From NCBI GenBank assembly GCA_958510825.1, contig OY294049.1, forward strand, positions 5,766,001 through 5,830,000: 64,000 nucleotides of DNA. The letters are read 5' to 3'. A program made the translations under genes and the position numbers. Position 1 is the stretch's first letter. Each line of letters opens with the position of its first letter. Source of the DNA: Brachypterus glaber. Its lineage: Eukaryota > Arthropoda > Insecta > Coleoptera > Kateretidae. This document shows positions 27,501-39,500 of this stretch, piece after piece. Under the pieces are notes generated by a model. That model saw only the letters and a list, made by a program, of their open reading frames with translations, was not told the origin of the DNA and did not search any database.

Positions 27501-30500
27501 AAACCAATTTCTCAATATTCTTCATCCATTTTTAATATTCTGCAGGATATTGAAAATTCGTTGACATTTTGCCAGTTAAGAGTTCTACACCCTAGTATAA
27601 TGACTAATTTGGAATTATACAGGGAATTACAAAAAATTTCAAAATTTTATTCGGAAAAGCTACCTTTTGAGATTTCACTAAAAAATATTCAGAATTACAA
27701 AACTATTATTAAACCTTCTTGTTTTGTAAAAAACACAGAAGTAGTTTATACGTTAGAGATACCCATATTTGAAGTTAAAAATTATAAAATGTATTACTTT
27801 TTACCGGTACCCAACGAAAATTATCAAACAATAATAACTAGTACACGTTATGCGCTAGAGTCCAATTCTGAATTGACACCTCTGAGGGACATTTGTGACA
27901 AAACTGGAAACGTTTTCCTTTGCACGCACCAGAAGAGAATTTTTCACAATGTCACTTGTGAAAACAACATACTTCAACACAACAAATTTGAAAACTGTTC
28001 ATATCAGCAGATACCAATCAATCCTATACTAGAGTACATACCGGAAATTAATCAATATCTCGGAGCTTTTCCCACGGAAGTAACTTTCAAGTCAAATTGC
28101 CAAAAAATCTGGACAACTCAAAAGATCACCGGCACATTGCTGTTCACCGATAACCAAAATTGTCAATATTTTATTGATAACCAACAGTTACTATTTGGAG
28201 ACAACGCTACCGGACAACCCTTAGTCCTAGAAAATCACCAAATTAACTTCAAACCATCCAAACTCTTAGAACGAAGTAAACTTCAACTAAACCCCATACA
28301 ACTGTCGCAGTTAAACAAACCGCAAGGATTCGTGAAAATCCTGCAAGAAAATGATACCAACCCCTGGCATCTCTCAGGAACCCTGATCCTGTATGGGTTT
28401 CTCATCATTGGCTTTATAATCATCACTATAAAGTATTTTAAAAGGAATAGTTACCAACCACCAACAGAGCAATCCAACGTAGAGCCAAAAGACCTCAAAA
28501 TCTAGATCTCTCCGGAGTTTCGACTTAGGAAGGGAGGAATTACATATTCATTTTCTATATTTCTATTCTTTTTATTTTAGCTGACTTTACATTTTGTACT
28601 TTATATTTAAACAAATTGTATCATAGCGCGTCACTCTATGACTTACCTTTGAATTGTTAATGTTAATATTTTAAGTAATTTTTTGTAGCTTTTAAAAATA
28701 AATTGTTTTTAAAAAGCAAGTTTCCCAGTTTCAAAATATAATTTGTACAAACCGGACTTAAGCCGAGAAATTGCATCCGCTCAAGTCCGGTTTATGCACC
28801 ATTTATACCCGCGCAGACCCGTCATTTTTAATAGGTAATTTTTATTATTTTTTGTAAGATTACTTTTTAAACCCTATAACTTACATTAGTATACTACAGT
28901 ATACAATAAGGGAACGTTCAAGTATTACGTAACGCAAATTTTGATCATTTTGGACGCTCTAAAGTTAAGGGTTAGTCTAAAAAAAAACGCCCCGCTACCG
29001 AGAATTTTCTTATGTAAGAAGTTATTTGACTGGATACATATTCTCAATGGTGGCATAATAAAAAAAAATCTACTGGGCGTGAGCTCCCGGACTATAAATT
29101 TTTAGATAATAAAAAATTGAGTATAAAAAATTACAATTTTTGCGAAGGCGCAGAACCTATAAGTGTTCGCTACTTTAACTTACCCTGTATATTTACTGTT
29201 AAATAAACATTGCAGAAGGTACATTATCTTTATTTATTTACGCCAGTATATACAGGGTGTATTTGAAATAGTTTATTAAGATTAGTTTACGTGCAAAAAC
29301 CTCGTTGCTATATCTTAAAGGGTTCCCGAGTTAAATAAAAACCGAATTTTTTAGCCACCTTTCTATATAAAAAAGATGTTTTCAAAAGGACTTAGCTCCC
29401 TTACGACGCATTTTTAGACATGGGAATTTTTTTCTCATGTAGAATCACCCCTTAAAATTTCGGACCCTATTTCAAATACACCGTGTATACTGCCTGTTTT
29501 AGAGTGAAGATGTAATATATAATATTAACAGCTTTCAGAATTATTTAGTTTAAACTAACTAATTGAGTAAAATAGTACAAATTCATAAAGCCACATAAAT
29601 TTATAATATATACATACATTTTATGTTAAAATAATAATATTTCAGTGATATAGCACCCGTTACAGAACAGTGTCATAACACAAAACTTTGAAAAATGTGT
29701 TTTTAGTATATTATTACTGACTGCTCTTATTGAGTCTACCGATCTGTATAACTGGCATATTACATATAACTATGCTAGTTAGAAATATGCCAGTTACACA
29801 GACCAGTGGACTCAATAAGAGCCGTAATAATACGCTTAAAACAAATTTTTCAAAATTTTGACACTGTTCTGTAACGGGTGCGAAATATGAACACCAATCT
29901 AGGTCGATTTTTTTTTTCGATTTTGCAGGATACCCTGCCTATATAATTATTTTTTTAATCGTTTAATATCAAGGCGTATAAATTCATTTCAATTAATTTC
30001 ATGAAATTTTTAAAAATTGGCACAAAACTAGGTAGGTATAACACGAACTTTTTATAACTATTCACGATAATCTCAAATCTTACGTTAGAGTTTTAGAAAA
30101 ACCTGAATGCCATTTTTGAAAAATGAGTCAAAATAGTGTGCGAACGTGATATTTTTAGTACACATGTTTTGCTTTGTTGCCTATTTTTGCCCATTATAGC
30201 TATTAATAGGCCAACATATATTTTAGCCCATTTTCTAAAGTTTTATTCACTTTGTGGCGCACAAAGATATTAAAAGATTCCAACAAATATTTAATCAAGT
30301 AAATATCAAAAAAGTGATAATTTTTTATAAAAAAAACGACCCAGCTTAGTGCACATTATCGTAAATAAAAGTGGCAAGCCTATTATTTTTTTAAATACCA
30401 TGTTTTTAGTTTATGTTAATTTACGTTAAGGGGTCTTTCTACCTTCAAATTTTAAAAATATTTTGTTTTTAAACATTTTTTTATATAGAAAGGAAAAATA

Positions 30501-33500
30501 TATCATTGTGAAATTTTGTAAGTATGTTTATTTAAAGAATACATTTTATTTTAGATTTTTTAAAGTGCCATTTTTTGCCATATATATATATTTTTTTTTT
30601 TTGAAAAAAAAAACATCAAAAAACAGTGGTTGCCATGATTCCGGCCGTTTGGTTCGACTAAAAAAAAAGGGATATTTTATTATTCAGTCACTAAAGCCCT
30701 ATCTAGAAGAATTTTTTTTGGGCCATAAACCAACAAAATGGCGGACGTTTTTTAAAAAATTTTGAATAATTTTCAAGAAAAACGTCTGCCATTTTGTTAT
30801 TTTTTGACCAAAAAATGTTCTTCTAGATAGGGCTATAGCGACTTTAATACTGAATAATATTCAATTTTTTTTAGTCAATCCAAACGGCCGGAATCATGGC
30901 AACCACCGTTTTTTGATATTAAAAAAAAGGCTTAAAAATGGCACTTCAAAAATTTAAAAACGAAAAATTTGTATTCTTTAAATGTAAATAAATATAACTA
31001 CAAAATTTCACAATTATATCTTTTTTCTTTCTATATAAAAAAAGATGTTTTAAAACAAAATATTTTTAAAATATGAAGGTAGAAAGACCCCTTAATTTAT
31101 CTTTTTTAATGTCCAGTGCTTCTTACCTTATTGCCAATATCTAAAGCCCTTAAAACCGACTCGCTCATCCCATCATGCTCCATAGCGAGAAACATAGTAT
31201 TTAAAACTATGCAAACTGTAATAGCAAGCTCAAAAAGAGGATCCTTAACGATTTTGTACAAAGCTTGTTGAAATTGCAGCCATCCTTCGTAGTCAACGCA
31301 GCATTGCTCACATCTTGAGCAATTTCTATCAGGAATCTGATCATCTGAAAAAAACGTATGAAAATTAAAAAAATATATATACAGGTTGATTCAGAAATAA
31401 GGTATATGGGAACTTTTTTCATAGTTTTTGATATAGAATCGCCCTGCAGTATTAAAATTTTTATTGACGCATTTTTTAGTTCCTCTTTTGGATGCTCAGA
31501 AGGTGAAATTTTCTGTTTTATTGCAATTTTCTCGAAAACGGTTGATGCCATAAAGAGTAACTTTTTTATGTATTTTTAACTAAAAAATCACATATGACAT
31601 CGCCCCTCCCCCCCCCCCCCCATTTTGCACGTCCTTGGTTAAAATTACCAAATAAAAATTACGTAAAAGGATAGCCTTTATCAATATTAAAGCATGTGCA
31701 AAAAATCCTTACTAACTACTTTCTAGATGTACCCTTAGGAGGATCGTAGCTCCCTTAAGGCTCATTTCTGAATCAAGCTTTATGGAACTTTTTTTCATAT
31801 TTTTGTACCTAGAATCACCCCTTAATTTTTTTTACCTTATTTCTGAATCACCCTGTATATTTCTATATTTAAGTGAAAATAAAATAGTACATCAAATTGT
31901 TATTAGTTGGTAAATAGTTCTTTTAGTTAGCGCGCGGTATTTGAAAGTGTTAAATGTAATTTTCTTGGCACTTAACGGTGCAGCGAATTTTGATGTTTCC
32001 TGGATATTTTTATGTTAAGAAAAAACCTTTGGTGGATGAACCTTTAATTCACTCTACCCCTAGTAATTCATTTAACACAGGCTGATGGTAACTCGTTTAT
32101 TATTGATCCAAATTAAAAAAATAAACTTTTTATAGAGATTTTTTTACTTTATATAAGTGCATCTATCATTCCAAATAGAAGGAATAATCTTCAAATAAAT
32201 CCAACAGAATATTTTAAGTTTAAAGCTTCAATGATATCACTAGGCTACAAATCGCCTTTTTTTGCCCCGATCGGAAAGTAAATTTTTCTTACTAATTCGA
32301 GGGAGTAGAATCCGAATTTTACCTTATAAAAATTCCAGCATCTAAAATTTTTGAGATATAAGTCCAGGAAATAATGACGTTTTTTTTCAATGCATGTATT
32401 TAATTTTTCGTCCTCGAAACGTGAAATTTCAATTTCAAATGAGTTTTGCTCAAAACGGTTAATCCTAGAGTACTATAACAAGAGTAACATTTTTATGTAT
32501 TTTGACCTCAGGAATCATATTGGGACAAATAGCTGATGATTTTGAATCCGAATTTTCGAAATACATAGTAAAGAAAATTGAAAAAAGTTATTTCTTCCAA
32601 GTGTTGTTTTCACGACTAGAATAGTCAAATTTCCATTTTCGTTATACATGGACCAATAACTGGTCTAAAACCTAAACTTTTTGTCTTTTTTTAACACGTT
32701 TATTTAGGTTGGAGTTCCCGCGTCTTTTTAAAACCAATATTTTAGAATACTTGTACGAGTAGCGTGCACCTGCCTTAATTGATTCTAGAAATTGCACTTT
32801 GTGTGGTAAAGAAAACTGAAAAAAGTTATTTATCCAACACATACAGATAATGTGACAATTACCAGCTTTATTTTAAAATATACTATAATAAACTCAATAA
32901 TAACCCCCGCGTGGCTTTTACTTTATTGAGTGGATAATTATTTATTTTACCCACTCTGTCACTTGTAAATGTCATTAAAATTTTTAATAAAAATATGAAT
33001 TCCTAAGCTATTTATTGGATAAAACCTTGTATGGCACTCATGGGTAAACCGATATTGCCCTCTCGAAAATTAACCTGCTTGGCTGACGTCTTGCAGGTTA
33101 ATTTTCTCATTGGCAATATCTTACTTTACCCACTAGTACCATAAATAACTATTATTCCGAGAGTTTTGTTTTCAAGACTAGAATAATCAAATTTCCATTT
33201 TCGTTAAATATGGACCAATAAATGATTTAAAACCTATTTTTTTCTCTTTTTTTTACATGTTTATTTAGGTTAGAGTTCCTGCGTCTTTTTAAAATCAATA
33301 TTTTAGAATATTTGTATGAGTAGCGTGCACCTGCCTTAATTGATTCTAGAAATTACAGCCAATTAGTGCAATTCTGCTTAAACACATGTTCTTGTTAAAC
33401 TAAACTCTAAAGTGCATGATTATTTAGAGTTGCAGCAGTAACAATGGCTACCAAGTATATAATTCATTAGTCTGCAAATCTACCTATTTTAAACTATAAC

Positions 33501-36500
33501 AAGCTGTGAAGATACGTAATGCTACAAATTCCATTATATACTACTAATCACAGTAAATGGTATATTAAAATTTCCCAAATCTTCCCAAACATAAAAAAAA
33601 AATAAATAAATAAGTTCAACAATTTTATTTTTTTTTTTGCGAAAATCGAAAAAATTTTGAAAAAAAAATTTTTAAACAAAATCTTTTTGAGAAAAACAAA
33701 AATATTTTGATTTTTTTACTATTTTACAAACTTATAATAGACCAATCAAATCTCTTAATTTTTTGACTTTCAACCAATCAGATTCGAATTACACTGATAA
33801 TTTCACGTTTGAAATTATCAAAATCACGGATTTCTGGATCAATTTTTAAAAATATAAAGGCCAAAGTAATTTATGAAAAAAAAACTTTCTCAAAGAATTT
33901 GACAAGTGTAAATCCATATTTTTTTTATTTTTCTTAGCTAACGCAATTAATAAGCTTATTTTGTCACTTTTCACATTAAATGTTAAATTTTTTGCAGTAA
34001 TTTATCTTGAAAACCACAAATCAACTTTTGACAGAAGCTCTTTCGTTTGCGTCAGAATCTATAGCAATTGCGCTTTTTAAAAATTTAAAAAGATTGACTT
34101 GATACGGAAAAATAAATAACACAAAATTGCATGCAATGCATGTTTAAAAATTACTTTTTCTTGCTAGATGGATGGTAAAATAGTCAATCAAATACCACTT
34201 AAGGCAGTAAAATTTTCAAAAAAAATTATTATGGCCTCATAAATAAAAAAAAAGTTGCCAATTTATGCCATATTTAGAAAAAAAAAATAAAATTTATCTT
34301 CGAAATAAAACGCGATAAAAATTATTTAAATGGTCAAATTTTATTAAATAAATAATTATAATTTATAAATTATGCATATACCAGGTCCAAATTCTTTTCT
34401 ATATAGTTTATTACTACTCACAGTGCGACCCTGCAATTTTATAGTTTTAAGAGATGTGCACCAAAAGTTTTTTTTAGATGAATAAAATAGGTTTATTGGT
34501 TATTAAAAATCACTATGTTTAAAAATCGCAACAGATCCTTTTCATAATTTAGGGCCTATTTTAATATTTTTTTTTATTTTCATTTTTTTAAACTCTTTTA
34601 AACGTATTATCTCGCCTAATAAACTTATTTTAAAAAAAATTACGCTAGTGAGCCCTTCAGTGAACCTTAAAAAAAGTTTAAACAATTATAAATCCTATTA
34701 GATACCATTTATTGCGCGTTAATAGCTGAATTAAATTGCAAATTAGTATTGTATTTTTCTTAAACATCTAAAAACTAAAAACTTTTAAAAAACGTTACCT
34801 TAAAAACTAAATTAAATCCTATTAGATGAAAATTCAATAACTGCCTTTAAAAGTTGCTGACCATAGCGTGGGTCGTTAAAATTATTCATTTTGTGTTTAT
34901 TCCAGACAGTAAGGAATTCTCTGTGAATAGACTCCCCAGCCTGTTCTGACCAAATTCCTAAGCCACTCTCTAAATAGGAAACACTGTCTTTATGGTGATG
35001 CAATATGCAATTAATTTTAGGAGTTTTTGATACCCCGGAATCATTTAAAACTGCTTCCAGATGTTTGAGATCTGATTCGAGTTGTACTTCAGTTTTTGTT
35101 GTACCGAAACATTTATCGACGATTTTGTTCATCACATTGAATGACGCAACAAATGGCATAACCAGAACTTGATTCACATTTCCCAGTACTTCTTTTGATG
35201 TTAATTCATTGGCATGCTTTAGGAGCTTTCTACAAGCATTGCCATCGAAAATTTCTCCTTGATAATTCTTGGCAATTATATTTAAATTCTTGGGCCATTT
35301 AAGAGCGTTCTCTCTTCCCAGCAATGGGACCAGGCCTTTCCAAAAGAGGTGATTCACAAATCCTTGCAGCAAAGGTAATTCAGGTATGATGCACTTCTGA
35401 AAAACTCGCACATTTTCGTTCTCTTCAAAGGTTTATTGACAATACTAAAAGACTCTTTGGCTCTTTTAATGTTCTTATCTAATGATAAACTAAATTTATT
35501 AAAATGAATTTCCAAATCACCATAGGTTCTTAGCTCCTTGGCAGCAGATTTATACGCTCTCATTTCTTACAGAAAAATATGACAATAGGGGCAAGGATAG
35601 GTTGACGTTGCAATGCTTGTAGAAAGCTCCTAAAGCATACCAATGAATTAAAATCAAAAGAAGTACTGGGAAATGTGAATCAAGTTCTGGTTATGCCATT
35701 TGTTGCGTCATTCAATGTGATGAACAAAATCGTCGATAAATGTTTCGGTACAACAAAAACTGAAGTACAACTCGAATCAGATCTCAAACATCTGGAAGCA
35801 GTTTTAAATGATTCCGGGGTATCAAAAACTCCTAAAATTAATTGCATATTGCATCACCATAAAGACAGTGTTTCCTATTTAGAGAGTGGCTTAGGAATTT
35901 GGTCAGAACAGGCTGCGGAGTCTATTCACAGAGAATTCCTTACTGTCTGGAATAAACACAAAATGAATAATTTTAACGACCCACGCTATGGTCAGCAACT
36001 TTTAAAGGCAGTTATTGAATTTTCATCTAATAGGATTTAATTTAGTTTTTAAGGTAACGTTTTTTAAAAGTTTTTAGTTTTTAGATGTTTAAGAAAAATA
36101 CAATACTAATTTGCAATTTAATTCAGCTATTAACGCGCAATAAATGGTATTTAATAGGATTTATAATTGTTTAAACTTTTTTTAAGGTTCACTGAAGGGC
36201 TCACTAGCGTAATTTTTTTTAAATAAGTTTATTAGGCGAGATAATACGTTTAAAAGAGTTTTAAAAAAAATGAAAATAAAAAAAATATTAAAATAGGCTT
36301 TAAATTATCAAAAGGATCTGTTGCGATTTTTAAACATAGTGATTTTTAATAACCAATAAACCTATTTTATTAATCTAAAAAAAACTTTTGGTGCACATCT
36401 CTTAAAACTTATAAAATGCAGGGTCGCACTGTGTACTATAAGTGAAGATAAAGATGTATAATATATTGAGTCTCGCAAATGATGGCAATTTTTGAAATTT

Positions 36501-39500
36501 AAGATTTTACAATTTTATTTAAATTTTTAGGTTTCAGTGACTTTTTTGCATACTTAAACAACCTTATCTTTAATTTATTTTAATTTAGGAAATCACTAGG
36601 GCTAATATAAGATATTTTCTATACCTGGACAATAAAATTCAATTCACGGAATTCTGACGACCTTAAAATGAATATTTTAAAATGGATATAAAACTGTAGG
36701 ACGGAAATTGTTTTTTCAACTTTCATATTTAAAATCAGCGGTATCAAAAATACTCGTATGTAAAAATTCAGTTTTTTTTTCTCAGCCCACTGTGCAGTCG
36801 TAGAAAAAAATAATTCTTTCAGCATCTGGCGCACTTTATTTTTTTTTACTGCTTTAAAAAGTGACGCCCTCTTAAACATTTTTGTTGGCCAGCCAAAGCC
36901 AAAACTTGGTGGTTGCTTTTTTGTCATTAAAAATTGTATTTGTATAAGAATTGTTTGTTTTTTAGGTAATTTTAAATATTTTTCGAAACAATCTTGAAAA
37001 AACATCTGAATAAATCTTAAGGGATTATCTCCTAGGAGGAATTCAGCAGAGCAGTACAAATTTGTTTCAGCCGTTTACCTCTCGATTAGTACTATTATAT
37101 TAAAATTTAATAAATCTTGATTTAGGTTAAGGCGTTGTATAGAAAACGCCTCAAATATAACGTAAAAAACTTACCTATTACCACGATGTGGGAAAGGTAA
37201 TCAGGTGGAAGAGTATACACGTGTTTCTTTTTCTTATTGCTTCCTACACCGTTGCATTTTATCACTTTAATTTCTTTTGGACTAACTGCCACAGTAACAG
37301 GAGTAACTTCTATTCTCTAAAAAAAAATCAAAAAATATAGTTCACCTGTATTATTTTTTTTTTCATGCAGCAGAAAAAAAAGTTTGGACTTTTGCCTACC
37401 TGCTGAAAAAAATAATTCATTAATAAATAAACATTATAATAAATTTTAAGTATTGTTTAAACTAAAAATTTACCATGGATATCACATAAAGAGAGGTGCA
37501 AAAGTTACCTCCCCCCTTTTAACTTTTGAACGAGTTGAGATGTCGACTTTAAGTTTAAAACTCTTAAATAAGACAACTTAAACTATCTTTTGACATTTAT
37601 TTGATACTTTCAGCTCTTAAAATGTGAACAGGGGGGCATGGGGGACATTTTTTTAATGGAAAGGGGGTCGTGTGATACATCATTTTAAAGCAAATAAAAT
37701 TATCTATTGGACTGTATATTTTTTAATTTTTGTAACAATTTTTTTAAGGTTTTGATTTTTCATTTTTTTGTGCTAAAAAATGGAGATTTTTTAATTTTTT
37801 TTTGTAAATTTTTATTTATGTCAATTAAAATTAGTTTAAAAGTGTAACTTGCATTTTTTTATCATGAAATTAGTAATTTAAAAAAAAATTGATTTTTTTA
37901 AAGAAATTTTCACAAAAATACCCATTTTCAACCCAAAAGTATCAAATATATGCCAAAAGATAGTTTAAGTTGTCTAATTTAATAGTTCTAAATTTGAAAT
38001 CGATATCTCAACTCATCAAAATTTAAGAGGGGGTTGACTTTTGGTCCGCTCTGTAGATATCACATCCATATATGCTAATTCTGTAAAATATATGATATTA
38101 TAATCGTATTTATGATTCAAGTGTTCAAAACTTCGCAATACATATTTACTCTTTTTTGTTTTTTTTTTTTTTAATATCTTGTTGTTTATGCAAATGATAA
38201 ACTAAAGTATCTACATATACTTCAGAATCGGAATTTCAGATGGTATTTTGGCAAATATATTATTTCACAAATTAAACATACTTAAGGGTTTGAAACTCAA
38301 AAGGTATATTAATAAATCCCTTTGCCTGAAAACAATTTAGAAGACATTTAAATGTAAATTTCTAGAGCTAGTTGAAATCCTTTAAACATAATGTTGTACA
38401 AATATATGGCCAAACCACCTGTTTGTCGAGCTTTCCAGATTTAATACATTTAGTCATTTAAGGATTATCGGCTGAAAATTACACAAGTCTACAAAAAAAA
38501 AATATGTCTAAAGGTTCTAACCCATCATTTCCTATGTTTTTGATGTGCTGAAACTAATTTCGACATAAAAAAAAAAAGATTCATCGCGCAGTTTTTTCAC
38601 AAATCGGACCTATATAAAGTGTATAGACCAGTCAACGAGAAATTCCTTTGTTAAATTGCAATAAATGTACACGGGCTGATATTTTAAAGGGTATTAGTGG
38701 ATAGTAACAGAACACTCCGGTTAGATTTTCACCGGGTGATTTGCGTAAGGGTTGTCCCCTATCTTGAATTTTAAGGGTGAGTGCGGTTATCTCGCTAAAA
38801 ATGCATCTTACCATAGAAATGCATATAACAAATTTTGTTGAGGAAAAAAATTCCAACAATTCCAAATTATAGACTTGTGTTAAAAACCTTAAATGTCGCA
38901 AAAACTGGAAGTTTGGAAGATTCATGGCGCAGTTTTTTCACAAATCATATAAAGTGTATAAATTTCAATAATTATACACTTTACATGCGATTTTTGGAAA
39001 AACTGCGCGATGAATCTTTTTTTATGGCGAAATCGGTTTCAGCGCATCAAAAAACATAGGAAATGATGGGTTGGGATCTTAGGACATTTTGCACTTTATT
39101 GCTTATCAATAAAATTTTAAGATTTTATAGTTTTTCCGGATAAGCAAATTATTTTATAAAACTTCAAATGGCTAGGTAAAAACCTCTTAAAATACAACTG
39201 ATCATGTTTAACACCGCAGGTAAAAACCTTTAAAAGTATTGATGCTTCACATTTTCCAGTTTGATGGATCATTTTTTGAAAAGCTAACAAGAAAAATATT
39301 CATTTTAAAAACAGTAAATTTGAGGGCTTGAGAGGGCTGCCGCCCGCCAGCCCTCCCCCTGGTTGCGCCACTGCTGGTAGTTTTCGCCCAAACCAAAAAC
39401 ACATTAACACACAAAGTAGACAAAGCAACAACCGATCGAGTGAACCTATAATATCATGTACAGAGTTGATAAGTACATCTATCCAAGGAACCGAATTTAT

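Larger units (their letters stand above)
22304..28743 (+). mobile_element. Errantivirus-like (gypsy, Ty3 group) LTR element, defective
   Basis: The 6440 bp element is bounded by two 206 bp LTRs and a TGTA duplication (22300-22303 and 28744-28747). It has a tRNA-Ser type primer site, a purine tract, gag, a protease to RNase H remnant, integrase, and an envelope-like gene with a fusion-protein cleavage site and a membrane anchor. The env places it with insect errantiviruses. Reverse transcriptase is almost wholly missing, integrase has an internal tandem duplication, and pol and env carry frameshifts. By eye the two LTRs show no differences, so insertion is recent on an evolutionary scale; the defects were probably already present when it moved, with enzymes supplied by another copy. 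It lies antisense to the channel gene. Confidence 0.92.
22255..28830. repeat. Hairpin MITE split by the LTR element
   Basis: Only the outer parts (22255-22303 and 28744-28830) belong to this element. GAAAATGACGGGTCTCTGCG continuing GGTGTAAATGGTG on the left pairs with CACCATTTATACCCGCGCAG continuing ACCCGTCATTTTT on the right. A second pair, ACCGGACTTAAGC and GCTCAAGTCCGGT, forms the hairpin top at 28751-28793. Removing the LTR element leaves one fold-back of about 140 bp. Confidence 0.7.
34418..36434. mobile_element. Inverted duplication of a transposase-like element
   Basis: Two arms of roughly 830 bp (about 34418-35245 and 35612-36434) are inverted copies around a 365 bp unique loop. The outer ends are CACAGTGCGACCCTGCAA and its complement, flanked on both sides by TACT. 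Each arm carries the C-terminal coding part of the protein described in the next entries; only the left arm plus loop carries the N-terminal part. The arms are highly similar (one Gly/Ala change noticed in the coding part). Confidence 0.75.

Noticed and set aside
31606..31621. Poly-C tract as a functional element
   Set aside because: A homopolymer run inside a palindromic repeat; more likely slippage or an assembly-sensitive stretch.
36619..37059. 146-residue minus-strand frame as a channel exon or host gene
   Set aside because: No channel motif, no matching phase, and no recognised domain; possibly a transposon remnant but unsupported.
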